A DNA stretch of 64,000 bases from Vicia villosa (GCF_029867415.1 NW_026705327.1:620001-684000), one strand, 5' to 3'; counted from the stretch's first letter, positions 22,506-35,459 are shown. A program made the numbers and translations. Notes: generated by a model not told the origin, from the sequence alone.

Positions 22506-23356
22506 TAGGAGGGATTGTGTTGCGAAACAAGGATGTGTTTGGATTAGCTTTTTTGCCTTTGATTGGATAAAGCAAAGACTTTTGTCTGGTGTGCAAGCTG
22601 ACACAACATATTAAGAGGTTGAGTATGTTAAGAGAGAACAATGAGTTTCTGGTGAATACTAGAAGGAGTTGGAAGTTGGTTATGAAATTGGTAAATCTGT
22701 TTGTTGTGGGAAATCAGAGTGCGCATCGGAAGCGTGAAATGACGCGGTTCGTATGTGCGTGTATGAATTGTTAGAGTTCAAATTTTGGACAGTGGACGTG
22801 GTAGGAATGATAAGACCACCAGATGTTTTGGTTACATGTTTGACTTCTATGTCTTGGCATGGTTGTTTGGATGTTGTGCAACCGGGTTGTTGGTATTCTA
22901 GTTTTGCTGAGACTGTTCAGAAGTTGTATATGTCGTGGAACTTTATGTCCTTATCTAAGATGATGTCTCGTTTCCATGGTGATGGTTCGAGTACATGTAG
23001 CTAATTCCTTGGATGTGGGATTAGAGGTGTGTTGCCTTTGATGATGGTAACAATATGGTTGCGGTTTGGTTGACAAGTGCATTGTATGGGCATTGCATCT
23101 TGTTCTTGTTGGTTGTGTCTTGGTTATTTCTTGTGTTTTGGTGTTAGTCGATGAGTGCATTGTATGGGCATTGCATCTCGTTGTCGTTGTTGTGTTTTGG
23201 TTGTTTTGCTTTTAGCTAGAGTGGTTCGTTGTTTGGCGCTGATTGTGTCGTTGCTTTCGTGGCTTGATAGTTGGCTAGTCGGAGGCGAGAGCGTATCCAA
23301 GTTTGTTTGTGTTTGGGATATTTCCGAGGACGGAAATCTTCTAAGTGGGGGAGAGT
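22506..23356 (+). mobile_element. Chromovirus 3' internal region
   Basis: A chromodomain would be expected here but I cannot identify one. CTAAGTGGGGGAGAGT (23341-23356) is the polypurine tract directly before the 3' LTR. Direct repeats of a TTGTATGGGCATTGCATCT-like segment lie at about 23080 and 23159. Confidence 0.6.
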
Positions 23357-26148
23357 TGTAACGCCCGGAAAATAAGTATATAGTTGATTTGGACGTTTGT
23401 GACATTTATTAGAATTTTACCGTTTTTGGAGTCGTTTCAGTCGGTATTAATTCAGGATGGCGGACTAATATTTTATTGAAGGTTTTCATATTTTTGGTAC
23501 TAGAAATATTAGTAAGGTAATATTCCGCGTTTTGGGGCGTTTGAATGATATTTGAGCGTAGGGGCATTTTGGTCATTTCCGCGAGGAAGATATTTTCTTT
23601 ATAAAGGAAAAAGATAGAAGGAAAAAGAAAGGAAAGAAAAAGGAAAGAAAGAAGAGAAAGGAAGAGAAGAGAGAAAGAAGAAGAGGAGAAGAAGAAAAAG
23701 TGTAGATTGGTGGATTCTCGACCGATTCGAGTTTCGATCGTTGCTATAGCAAGGTAAGGGTGTGAATCTAATTTATCTTGGATGTATGATTCTTATAGTC
23801 TTGTTCTTGTTTGTGTTCTTGCTCTTCTTGTTCCAATTTCCATAATTTTCTTGTATGGTTTTTGGTTGACCTAAGTTAGTTTGGGGGTGATTGTATGATG
23901 ATTAAATGATGTCCTTGTTGTGTTAGGATCATTGATCATGCTTTCTTTTCCATTTCTATGGCTTGATTGAGTTTGGGTAAAATGTTAGGTTTTGGGTTAG
24001 ATTGATGAATTAACCGTGAAAAGCTTGATGTTAGGTTGTTTCTATGGTTTGTATGTGTTGTATTGGTGTTGTAATGATGTTTTGGAGTGGTTTTGGTGGG
24101 TATAAGGGGGCTGGAATGGTTCTGGTTCATTCTGGTTTTTTATGGGTTTACGCAGGTCCGCTGAGCGGAGGTGGATCCGCTGAGCGGAGGTCCTGTTGCA
24201 GAAAATTCTCTGCCAAGGTCCGCTGAGCGGAGCTGAAGCGGATGACAGCTTTTTCTGTTTTTCCAAAACTTTGAAACTTCGTAACTCTTGAACCGTAACT
24301 CCGATTTTGTCGCCGTTCGAAGCGTTGGAAAGCTAACGCAATGAACTATATTATTATACAATTAAATGATTCATAGGATGTAGTATCCCATTACTTTTAT
24401 TAGGATTTAGTGATAGAACTATGTAGGGTTAACTTATGAAGTATGTTTATACTATCCAAACTTTGAAACCTTGTAACTTTTGATCCGTAGCTCCGTTTCG
24501 TACGCCGTTCGAAGTGTTAGGAAGCTAGTTGGATGTTCTATATGATAGTATAGGCTTGATTAGCTTGTTATTAATTAGTTATGAGGGTTGTTGATGGAAA
24601 CACATAATTGTTTATATGCGCGATATGATTGGTAAATAATCATAGTGCTTGGTTGCAATCGTTGATGATGTAGGATGTAGTAGTGGTTGGTTGTTTTTCA
24701 TAAATGGTTGTGAACTAGTGCATGATAAATCATGATGATGTGTTGTGTGAATGTTATCGTATTGGTACGAGGTATGTGATTAGTTGTCGATAACATGAAA
24801 TCATGTTCGTATGTGTTATGTATTAATGAATGTTCATTCTTGATATGTGATGATGTTTGGTTGAATTGTTGTTATTACAACTTGTTGATGAAGTTGTGGG
24901 CCGATGGCCAATATTAATTTGATGAGTATAAGTGTATTATACGTTCATTTATGCCGGTGTGGCTAGTATGTTTTGACGATGAATGTGTGCTGTGTGCTTA
25001 TTAACGCCTGAGTGGCAATTATGGTGTGATGTAATTAATAACGATGTTATTAATTGGTGATGTATCCTTTTGGATAGAATATAAACGATGTAACGTGAGT
25101 GTATGATCGTGTTATATTGCTGATGATGTTGTTGTCGTGTAATAGAGTCATATATTTGCACAGCATAACATTTCAATACGTTAATGGCGGAATGCTGTTA
25201 ACAGATGGCCTGCGGGCATGGTTACCAGTAGGAGCTTAATGCTCGGTAACGTATATTAGCCTGAGTGGCAAGAGGTCATCAGTGGGAGCTACGTGCTCGA
25301 TGACGACAGCGTGCGCGCTTGGTTACCAGTAGGAGCTTAATGCTCGGTAACGTATATTAGCCTGAGTGGCAAGAGGTCATCAGTGGGAGCTGCGTGCTCG
25401 ATGACGACAGCCTGCGGGCTTCCTGAGTGGAATAAAGTCCCAGCATATTGCTCGGCAGGTGTTTTTGTCATATTGACAAGGAGGAGTTTTACTCCGGATT
25501 TGGTACCACATGCATATGCATAGTCGAGTCTCATTCATCATCGTCAGTCTGTATAATTTATGTTATCATTCATGTGTCGCATTACTTATATATTAACTGT
25601 GGATGACTTAGTGGATTACTTTGTTGTATGTTTATTGATGATACTTGTTGGCATTACTATATTTGTCATGCTTTCATTATAAATTATATTCTCACCCTTC
25701 TGCTGATTTGATGCTTGAGTGGCATCCTGCAGATTAGCCGCTTTGGGAGTCTTCGGAAGAGGTAGTTCTCCAGTTGGTCTTGTCGGTCGCTCTGATACGT
25801 AACACCGGGGAGTCGGGAGTCTGTTGTTATTTATTTGTATATGACTCTTTTGAACATGTATATGTGATAATGTGCCATTGTGTATTGTAAAACAACTTGT
25901 TTTAGAAAACTCCTCTTTGAGAGGGAGAGTTATATGTATATATATATATATATATATATGTTCATACCTTCTGTGTGTTATGTATCATGTTATTGGCAGG
26001 TGTGTATGCTTTTGGCATCGCTGATGTCCGTTTGTTTTCAAAGTGTTTGTTTGGTTACTTAGTGTAACATCCTAATTGTGTTGTATGAAATTTTAAATAC
26101 TCTGATATTTTCTTGCCTAAATGCTTTGGGTAGAATTGGGGTGTTACA
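23357..26148 (+). mobile_element. Chromovirus 3' LTR
   Basis: Uninterrupted 2792-bp LTR, TGTAACGCCCGG...GTGTTACA. It serves as the reference for the interrupted 5' LTR. The palindromes and the module repeat at 24157 onward. By eye there are roughly one or two differences per 100 bp or fewer from the 5' copy. Confidence 0.93.
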
Positions 26149-26153
26149 ACCGC

Positions 26154-26683
26154 TGAACCAACTAACAAAGAGTTTTGAAAACTTTTTTTTTTTAAAGATT
26201 ACACAACCGTTGGGTTAAGTGACCGGGTGAGGATCACCAAACTTAGAAGGTGTATTACCTTTTTCTTTTCTCTTTTTTTTTCTTCTTTTCGGAACATTCA
26301 CTTATATTCATCGGCTTCCTGCGTAAAGTGTGTGAGAGATGGTGCCGACTGCTGAAATAAACTACTCAAGAGCTGTCAAAGAATGATAAATTAAGGCTAA
26401 AACATAATAACAAATTCAAATCAATTTCCGTATGCAGGAGACTTACGGTGTTAGAACGATACCGATCTTGTGAACTTTTCCCAAGTCTCCGCAAACCCGA
26501 CTCAAATCAGTGTGTAGCCTAAAACTTTCAAGAAGATGCATTTTTTATTGAAATTAAACAAAATACTAACACACACAAAACAAATAAAACACACAATTTC
26601 CTCCCCCACACTTAAACTAAGCATTGTCCTCAATGAAAAGACATTACTAATAAAGTAGAGAGAAGGAAAGAAGGACTCCCTGA
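26154..26683 (-). mobile_element. Athila 3' region (inner part) with a second polypurine tract
   Basis: Non-coding continuation of 12947-13382. At 26599-26617 the minus strand reads TTTAAGTGTGGGGGAGG, preceded (reading the element) by ATTGAGGACAATGCT. This is a canonical Athila polypurine signature just after pol, although the LTR is almost 1 kb further on. An env-like gene would normally lie between the two tracts. Confidence 0.7.
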
Positions 26684-27577
26684 TCAAGTTGCAGTGTAGT
26701 CAGGTGCTTCTAAAGAAAGCTCCTCTATGCTGACATTTTTAGGCAACGAACTTTCATGGAATAACTTCAGCCGCTGCCCGTTAACCTTGAACACTTTGTC
26801 AGTACCTACACTTTTTATTTCTACTGCACCATGAGGGAAAACATTAGTAACAACAAAGGGGCCAATCCATTTGGATCGAAGTTTCCCAGCCATAAGCTTA
26901 AGGCGGGAGTTAAACAGTAAAACCTGTTGGCCCACAGAAAATTCCTTCCTAGAAATCATTTTATCATGGAAGTGCTTAGTTTTTTCTTTATAAATCCTAG
27001 AGCTCTCATAAGCCTCTAATCTAAGCTCTTCCATTTGTTGCAATTGGAGTTTTCTTTCAATACCTGCTTGTTGCATCTCCAAATTACAACTCTTCACCGC
27101 CCAAAAAGCACGGTGTTCTATCTCAACAGGAAGATGACACGCCTTACCAAAAACAAGTCGATAAGGAGACATCCCAATGGGTGTCTTGAAAGCTGTCCTT
27201 TGAGCCCAAAGTGCGTCTTCTAGACGACGGCTCCAGTCTTTCCTGTTTGGCTGCACCATTTTCTCTAAAACCTGTTTGATCTCCCTGTTTGAGATCTCAG
27301 CCTGCCCATTAGTCTGTGGGTGATATGCAGTAGAGACTCTGTGCACAACTCCATACTTTCGGAGTAGGGCTTCCATGGTGCGGTTACAGAAATGAGTGCC
27401 TTGGTCACTTATGATGGCTCGCGGTATTCCAAACCTGCAAAAGATATTAGACCTGACAAACTCTGCAACAACTTTAGAATCATTAGTCCTAGTGGGGATA
27501 GCTTCCACCCACTTTGAAACATAGTCAACAGCAAGCAAAATGTAAAGGAAACCAAATGATACAGGAAAGGGACCCAT
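26684..27577 (-). pseudogene. Athila integrase, catalytic core and C-terminal domain
   Basis: Same frame as the preceding pol segment, separated from it by one in-frame TAG. Visible: the first Asp region (the stop replaces the Trp before [22 protein letters not shown] follows), the second Asp in [10 protein letters not shown], the Glu in [16 protein letters not shown], and a GPF/Y-type C-terminus ([11 protein letters not shown]). The DDE triad is retained, so one nonsense change is the only visible lesion in this part. Integrase inserts cDNA into the host chromosome. It ends 67 bp before the second polypurine tract, so no env follows. Confidence 0.9.
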
Positions 27578-27589
27578 GAAATCGATCCC

Positions 27590-28279
27590 CTATACATCAA
27601 ATACCTCACAGAAAAGCATAGGCTGTTGAGGCATTTCACTCTTGCGAGTGATGTTGGTACCTGCTATCTGACACTCTTTACAAGTGCGATAAATCTCAAA
27701 AGCGTCCTTAAAAATAGTTGGCCAATAGAAGCCTGAATCAAGGACCTTTCTTGCAGTCCTTTGAGGACCGAAATGTCCGCCGACTTGAGATGCATGAGAA
27801 AATTTTAAAATAGATTCAATCTCATTGTCGGGGACACATCTCCTGATTACCTGATCACTACCAAACTTCCATAGATATGGATCATCCCAAACATAATATT
27901 TGGCATCACTTTTGAGTTTGTGAACCTGTGATCTAGATGCACCTGTAGGAAAAACACCAGCAACAAGAAAATTAACAATGTCAGCAAACCAAGGTGTAAT
28001 CCCATGCAAAAGAAACAACTGCTCATCAGGAAAATCATCCTTAATAGGAAAAGGATCTTCGTCTCTCTCTATCCTGCTCAAGTGGTCAGCCACTAAGTTC
28101 GCAGCTCCACTTTTGTCTTTAATCTCAACATTAAACTCTTGGAGCAGCAACATCCACCGAATCAATCTCGGTTTTGCATCCGGCTTCTTCAGCAAGTACT
28201 TTAAAGCTGCATGGTCAGTAAAAACAACAACCTTGGAACCTAGCAAATAAGATCTGAATTTGTCAAGAGCAAAAAACAA
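27590..28279 (-). pseudogene. Athila pol: RNase H and integrase zinc-binding domain
   Basis: Continues RT after a frameshift. It opens at [13 protein letters not shown] with RNase H residues ([31 protein letters not shown]). The integrase HHCC zinc finger follows ([14 protein letters not shown]...CKECQIAG). It ends at TAG 27590-27592, where related proteins have Trp (VFDV-W-GIDF). The frame change is explained by one extra T in a T run at about 28275 on the minus strand. Confidence 0.9.
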
Positions 28280-31200
28280 TAGCTAGCAGTTCTTTTTCAG
28301 TGGTAGTGTAATTAGACTGTGCAGAATCTAAAGTCTTAGAAGCATAGTAAATAACATGGGCAGCCTTGTCAACTCTTTGTGCAAGGACAGCCCCAACAGC
28401 ATAATTCGAAGCATCACACATAAGCTCAAAAGGAAGTGTCCAGTCAGGGGGCTGAATGATGGGGGCGGAGGTCAATGCTTTCTTCAAGAAGTCAAACGCT
28501 TGTTTGCATTTGTCATCAAACTCGAAAGTGACGTCATTCTTCAACAAGTTCGACAGCGGAAGAGCTATCTTGCTGAAATCCTTGATAAAACGCCTGTAAA
28601 AACCTGCATGACCAAGAAAAGAACGAATCTCGCGAATGCAAGAAGGGTAAGGCAGTGTAGAAATCACATCAATCTTAGCAGGGTCAACAGAAATTCCTTT
28701 TTCAGAAATAATGTGACCAAGAACAATTCCCTGCCCAACCATAAAATGACACTTTTCATAATTCAACACAAGGTTAGTCTCGATGCATCTTTCTAAAATC
28801 AAGTTTAAACTGTTCAAGCATGCATCAAAAGAAGAACCATAAACAGTAAAGTCATCCATAAATACTTCTATGCAATTTTCAATAAAATCAGAGAAAATAC
28901 TCATCATGCATCGTTGGAAAGTGCCGGGAGCATTGCAAAGGCCAAAAGGCATCTTCCTGTAAGCAAATGTACCGAATGGGCACGTGAAAGTGGTCTTTTC
29001 TTGATCTTCAGGTGCAATATGAATCAGAAAGTAACCTGAAAAACCATCAAGAAAACAATAATGTGATTTACCAGCTAGTCGTTCAAGCATCTGGTCAATG
29101 AACGGCAAAGGAAAGTGATCCTTTCTAGTAGCCTGGTTCAGTCTCCTGTAATCAATACAAACTCTCCAGCTATTCTGGACTCTAGTGGGAACAAGTTCAT
29201 TCTTTTCATTTTTTACCACTGTGAGTCCAGATTTCTTAGGTACAACCTGCACTGGACTTACCCACTTACTGTCAGAGATAGGATAAATGATACCTGCTTG
29301 CAAGAGTTTGGTTACCTCTTTCTTTACAACATCAAGAATCAAAGGATTAAGCCTCCTTTGGGGCTGCCTTACTGTTTTTGCTCCATCCTCAAGTAAAATC
29401 CTGTGCATACACATCGAAGGACTAATACCTGGAAGGTCGGCTAATGTCCACCCGATTGCTTTCTTGTGCCTCTTCAATACCTGCAAAAGTCTGTCTTCTT
29501 GATTGAAATCAAGGTTAGAAGAGATAATAACAGGAAGTTTTTCATCATGCTCCAAATAAGCATATTTCAGGTTCCCAGGGAGCTCTTTTAGCTCTAAGGA
29601 CGGGGGCTGAATGATGGATGGAAGGCTCGGGGCAGCCGGGATGTCAAGAGCATCGACGGCAAAAACAACCTCACCGGTAACAACTTCACCTGTAGGAAAT
29701 GTATCAGGCTGCAAGGAAGCATCAATCTCAGCACAAAGGACACAAACGTTAGTGTCAGTGCAGTCAGGACATGAATAATCATCATCAAAATCAGAGAGAG
29801 ATGGAAAATCAAATGCAAATAATTCAGAATAACTCTCATCAACTAGTTCAGAAATCAACTCAATGTTAAAAACCGAATGCTCCTCCACAGGGTGTTTCAT
29901 GGCGTCGAAGATGTTAAATTTTGCGACGATGTCACCAAATTCCATGGACATGGTTCCATCATCAACATCAACTTTTGTCTTCGCCGTTTTCATGAACGGT
30001 CTGCCTAAGATGATGGGAGCTCTGCTTGACTTAGTTTCTCCTTCCATGTCCAGAATGTAAAAATCTGCAGGAAAAATTAAATCGTTAACTTGAACGAGGA
30101 CGTCTTCCACTATGCCGGTGGGACGTGCATTGCTCCTGTTCGCCAGTTGAACGATTAAACCTGTATGCTGCATGGGACCAAGGCAAAGGTTATTATAAAT
30201 AGAAGTAGGCATAACATTAATGCCCGCTCCTAAATCAAGCAAACAGTTATCAAATTTCTTATCCCCGATGGTACAAGGAATAGTAAAAGTTCCCGGGTCC
30301 TTGCACTTTTGTGGCAAGACCTGAGAGATGGCCAAAACACTTTGTTCGGGCTGAATGAAAGCAGAGATGCTTCTTCCCAAGTTGACTCTGTCACTTCCTT
30401 TTACCTTTCTCTTGTTTGTACACAAATCCTTCAGAAACTTTGCATACCTTGGAACTTGCTTAATCACATCAAGAAGCGGAATATTTACCGCTACTTTTCT
30501 GAACATATCCAGAATTTCTTTTTCTTTGTCTCCTTCCTCAATTCTTTTATTTTTCAGAACTCTATGCGGGAAAGGAACTGGTGGCACATACTCCCTTTCT
30601 TTATTTTTTTCAGTTCCGACCACAACAGAAGAAGGAGAAGAAGGCTCAGCTGGAGGAGGTTCAGAAGAAGAAAGTTCAGAAGTTACCTCAATGATTTTTT
30701 TATTTTTTTCAGGGGCTGGTTCTGTAACCTTTCCGGATCTCAAAGAAATAGCGCTCACATTAGCATTACCATTCGGATTGACAACGGTTTGTGCTGGAAG
30801 TTGGTTCGAACCTTGAGATTGCATATTATTTATTTGAGTAGCAAGTTGTCCCATCTGTGTGGTCAAGGTCTGAATGCTAGTGTCGGTTCTTTGTTGAAAC
30901 TGAAGGTTGTTCACGGCCATTTGCTTAACAAGATCTTCCAAGGATGGTCCGGAAGTAGTAGCTGGAGGGGTGTGATGTGGCTGGGGTAATGGAATGGTAA
31001 GCTGTTGTTGGGAAGGCTGTTGATTTCCATATCGAAGGTTGGGATGATTCCTCCAATTGGGGTGATATTTGTTGGTAGACAAGTCAGGGGTGTTGTTGTA
31101 CCTGTTCTGGTTGTAAAGGTTGGCTGCATAAGCTTGAGGCAGCTCGGTAACAGTATCATCTTTCAGAAGAGGACAAGTATCAGTGGGATGATCATGAGCT

Positions 31201-32180
31201 GTACAAATGCCACATACAGTTGCTGTTTGAGGTTTCGATACTGCAAGTTGTTTGACTAAAGCGGTCAGCTCATCAAGTCTGGTTTCTAAAGCTCTGTTCG
31301 AGGAACCTTGAATTTGATGTACACCCTTGGTCTGGACAGAATTGGTTCGAGTGGTGAACTGCTGGGAATTTAGGGACATATTTTCAATAAGGGCCCTGGC
31401 AGCAGCTGGAGTTTTGTCAACAAGTGCTCCACCACTAGCAGCATCAAGAATGTTTCTATCCATAGGTAACAACCCCTCATAAAAGTACTGAATGAGAAGT
31501 TGCTCGGTAATCTGATGTTGAGGGCAGCTTGAAACCAACTTCTTGAACCTATCCCAGTATTCAGCCAATGACTCGTTGTCTTGTCTAATGCCACAAATCT
31601 CTTTTCGGATTGAAGCAGCTCTAGAGGCAGGAAAGTATCGCTCCAAGAACACTCTCTTCAGAGCATTCCAGCTTGTGATTGAATTCGGTTCAAGATCATA
31701 TATCCAGTCCTTCGCTGCACCCTGCAAAGAAAAAGGAAAAGCACGAAGTTTGATATGATCTTCAGTGATCCCTTCAGGCTTCAATGGTGTAGAGCACACC
31801 ACCTGGAATTCCTTCAAATGTTTGTGTGGATCTTCACCTGCAAGACCATTAAACTTTGGCAACAAGTGTATTAAACCCGATTTTAATTCAAAAGGAACAG
31901 CAACAGCATCATATTCAATACACAAGCCATTATAATTAACATCAGGGGCTGCAAGTTGCCTTAGAGTTCTATTTTAAGCCATTTCAAACGCAAGTTCAGA
32001 ATCAGAATCAAACAAATTATGCAAATAATCAGACTCAGAATCAGACTCAGCTATGGTCGGTGAAGGTGAACTATTGCTAGCCTGGCCTGCTCTACGAAGT
32101 GTGTGCAAGGTTCTCTCTACCTCAGGATCAAAAGCAACAAGTTCAGGACAGGAAGACCTAGTAGCCAGGACTAGTGCACA
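28263..32180 (-). pseudogene. Athila gag-protease-RT polyprotein
   Basis: The long open part runs 31925-28263 (about 1220 residues), and gag extends upstream to about 32180 (SSCPELVAFDPEVERTL) across one TAA at 31974-31976. Order: gag capsid (GLAGEDPHKHLKEF, ERYFPASRAASIRKEI), zinc knuckle near CGICTAHDHPTDTCP, aspartic protease DLGAGINVMP, RT with WRVCIDYRRLN, FPLPFIDQMLERL, FLDGFSGY and the catalytic FMDDF, then RNase H start (MCDASNYAVGAVLAQR). It ends at a frameshift in EKELLAIVF. Residues match the Athila group (legume Cyclops/Calypso type). Lesions: one stop, one frameshift; no clear Met for gag. Otherwise intact and recent. Confidence 0.93.
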
Positions 32181-32632
32181 ACAAACGCAGCAACAATCGT
32201 GAAAATGCCAACTATGTCCCTAAAACAAACACAATGAAGCAAATCGATTAAAAATAATTCAAAAAAATAAACTGACACCGAAAATAATCTAATGACGTAA
32301 AAATAGAATTTTGGTATTTTTTTCAGAATTTTTCGACTCTATGAAAACAGAAAATAAATCATTAAAAATAGTAAAAAGGCTTTTTTCGCGATTTGAAAAA
32401 TTTGTCACATAACTACTTTGTAGTAAGTGACTTTTGATCAGGGATTTTTTTCACACCTAACTGTCGGGACAGATTTTCGAAACGGTGAAATTTTCCCAAA
32501 AACCGATTTTTTCGACTCTAGAGGCGTTATGGCCGAAACCGCGAGGAACCTATGGCCAAAACGCACAAACACTACACCTAAGACTCTAATATCAGTTAAT
32601 ATTCACAAGAATCCCCGGCAACGGCGCCAATT
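32181..32632 (-). mobile_element. Athila 5' leader with primer-binding site
   Basis: Non-coding leader between gag and the 5' LTR. The minus strand at 32612-32629 reads TGGCGCCGTTGCCGGGGA, the Athila tRNA-Asp-type primer site, 3 bp from the LTR. A polypyrimidine-AG at about 32220 (TTTGTTTTAG on the minus strand) could be a splice acceptor for gag, but this is speculative. Confidence 0.85.
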
Positions 32633-33700
32633 TGATCCACTGTCGCGCGCGGGTCAAAAACGAGTTAATTTGTAAAACTGTAGTAACGACGGTAAGGTAA
32701 CTCGTGTATCGTATCTCAAGGATTCCTATTCTTATTAACCGAATGTAAGTCGAATTTGGGGGGGGGTTGGTTTGGTTTCGATTAAATAAAAAAATGATTA
32801 TGAAAAAGTGATTATCAAATAAGCTGAAAAGTCGAATTACTGATTCGGTTCCTATCTATCATCGATTAAGCAATATTAATCTCCTAAGCGGATAATCTAT
32901 TCCTATTCGACTACAAACTCAGTGACAAGCGCGAAGAGTATTGTACGATGTATAATCCTAATATCCGAATTAAGCAAACGGAGTTAAGCTTCACGAATTA
33001 AGCAAACGTGATAAATCATACACGGTAACGAATTAAGCAAACGGTAACGTGTTTATTTGTTAGGATCATACAATCAATCGAATTGAATCAAAATACTCTA
33101 TGAAATTCGAATTAAGCATTCAAGAACATAGAACAAAATTGAAAGGAATAAATACTAGATTAACATTAAAATAATCTCAAGGTCGGAACCTGAATACAGC
33201 AATTCGACAGGATTTGGTTAGTTCTCCATAGAAATTCGTCCAAGCTATCAAAATCGTGAATGGAAGATGATCCACAGTATTTTCGTGGCTGCCTAACCTA
33301 AGGAACAACAGCACGACCCGTTTCACAACTTAACTGGGTCAAATGTGTGATCCAGGCCCAAAACAACTAACCCAAACAAAATACAAAAAATAATGCAGCA
33401 GCTTGTACGAGTTTTCTGGCCTTGTTGGAGTCCGAATTTGCTTCTGACTTCTGAACAATAATCGTAGATCTTTTTCTTAGCTTTCCAACGACTGGTAGAA
33501 CGCTTTAATCCGATACTCCAAGCTCCAGTTATGAATTTATTCGTGAAAGCTGCTAAAGCTGAAAATTAAGTACGAAAATCAAATAAGTGCAAAAATAAAA
33601 TAAAATATAAAAACATAATAAAATAGAAAAATAAACAAACCAAACCATAGAAATGCCTAAGTACAAACATGGAAGAACGTGCATAAAAATGCACTGATCA
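32633..33700 (-). mobile_element. Athila 5' LTR
   Basis: 1068 bp, TGATCCACTG...GCACTGATCA in plus view, nearly identical to 11875-12946. X sequence resumes at 33701 (CTTCATTTGAGAGATATGG, cf. 3083), so the right boundary is clean. The expected left CTTCA duplication is missing because the left flank was deleted. Confidence 0.93.
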
Positions 33701-35006
33701 CTTCATTTGAGAGATATGGACTAAAACATTATAGGTCCTTTTCAAAAGTCAACAAAAAGTCACTTTTTTCAAAAGGACATACAATGAGCATGGAAAATTA
33801 TTTTGGTATGAGACCAAAGACACTGGTTAGAGGACTGTCTAAGGTTTCTAAAAAGTCCTAGAACTCTTCCATACCTCAAAAATTGAGAAAGATGTGCCTT
33901 GTTAAAGTTGGATTATTTTGGAGGGAAAAATGTAAAGGAATTTAATATTTTTGCAAATGGGCCCAAATTATTTTGATTCAATCTTGATCCCCAAGTATCC
34001 AAGAGCCCAAAATCTCTTTGCCACGAAAATATATGATTTATTTAATTTATTTTGATTTTTTTATTCCAATTAAAAAGAATTAAAATCATATATATTAAAA
34101 GAAAATCAAATATTTGATAAAGAGGTGATTTAGATCTAATTTAATCATCAATAATATCTCATGAACCATATAATTTCGTGCATAGATGATTGGAAAAAGA
34201 TTGGATCAATTTGGCCATAATTAGAAGCTTTCATGAACCTAATTTCAATCATATTTTTTTAAAATTCAATCAAAGATATGGCAAGATTCTTTCTACAATG
34301 GTTGACCTAAACTCTTCTAATATATAAACACAACCAGTAGAAAGTCCTAGGGGATGGAAATCGGCAACCAGAGACCATTGTGAAGCTCTTGAAAATCCAA
34401 GAAAAAGTGGCATTAGGTTTTTCAGTTTGAAGAAGATTCCAGCCAATCAAAGGGTTCAAACACGTTCTCTGAAGTCACTTGAAGCGATTTGGATACTCAC
34501 ACGCGATCAACACCCCCAGAAATACCTCAATTAAACCAAGGTATGTCGTTTCAGATTCAAGGTCGAGTGCATTGATTCGCACATGATTCATGGATTTTGG
34601 TTGCATATTATTGTTTATGATGCTTCTATGAATGCTTCTGGAAGTTTAATTGAATTTCTGTGCGCGTTTATGAACAATTACCATGTTAGGGTTTTTACTT
34701 TGAATTTAGGGGTTTTCGTTTTAGAAGCTTTTGGGCCACGGTAATGGTACAGGTAGGTTCGCATGAGGAAGACGATTATAAATCTGGCCTTGAATTTGAT
34801 TTTCATGCGCATATGAAAGATTTTGTGGTTCACAGGTGTTATATATTTTATTTTTTACAGCTACTCGGTTAAGAGCGCTGTAAAAGGTTTTAGTTGCAAG
34901 TTTGTTGATGAAGATGATGAGTTGTCGTCACTCTATTTGACACTTTTAAATTCTCGCGCGCGTTTCCCTTTCTGCTGTTTAAACTCTATATTATTTTCCA
35001 AGCGTG

Positions 35007-35263
35007 TTTCTTAAACACTTGAATTGCCTAGTTGAGTTGGTCACCACACTGAAGGGAGGGGGCGTTGGTTCGAACCTTCGCTCCCACACTTCTTTTTGTG
35101 AATTACTTTGTTTATGGATCCGGTGGGCATCACGTGTAAAGGGTTATGATATAGCCTCAAGCCACCACCCCAAGATCGGTGCGTCCTCATATCCAATGAC
35201 TCCAGCATTGAGGAGGTATCATGGACCATCAGAGATGAACAACACAGGATCCTGAGCTAAGTC
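35007..35263 (+). repeat. tRNA-like (SINE-like) segment, second copy
   Basis: Counterpart of 4084-4330, with the TAGTTGAGTTGG A box and a GGTTCGAACCT B box at about 35067. Confidence 0.45.
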
Positions 35264-35293
35264 TTACAATGTTTTTATTTTATTTTATTTTTT

Positions 35294-35459
35294 AGGGTTG
35301 AATATATTTTTGGTCCTTCTAAATATAGAGGTTTTCAACTTTAGTCCTTCTAAATATTTTCTTCAAAGAATGGTCCTCCTAAAAATTTTAATTTTAACTT
35401 TTGGTCCCTCATGGCAAAATCGTAGCTAAAATGGTCGTTAAGATAAACCTTATGGCAAC
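35294..35459 (+). mobile_element. MITE-like fragment unique to the X 3' LTR
   Basis: About 165 bp, starting GGGTTGAATATATTTTTGGT, absent from the 5' LTR. The start resembles Mutator-like MITE ends common in legumes (GGGTTAAATATGTTTTTGGT type, recalled). The matching inverted end is missing, so this is a partial copy or a rearranged remnant. Confidence 0.45.

Larger units (their letters stand above)
13383..26148 (+). mobile_element. Tekay-like chromovirus, complete element with both LTRs
   Basis: Boundaries are TGTAACGCCCGG... and ...GGGTGTTACA with a perfect 5-bp target duplication ACCGC (13378-13382 and 26149-26153), so integration into the Athila element is certain. Parts: 5' LTR 13383-20412 (interrupted at 15345-19537), primer site 20417-20428, internal region to 23356, 3' LTR 23357-26148. 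The initiator-Met primer site and RT/integrase residues point to a Ty3/gypsy chromovirus of Tekay/Del type. The coding region is wrecked although the LTRs are nearly identical. Confidence 0.9.

Noticed and set aside
30309..30989. 226- and 153-codon plus-strand frames
   Set aside because: Antisense shadows of the Athila gag-protease region.
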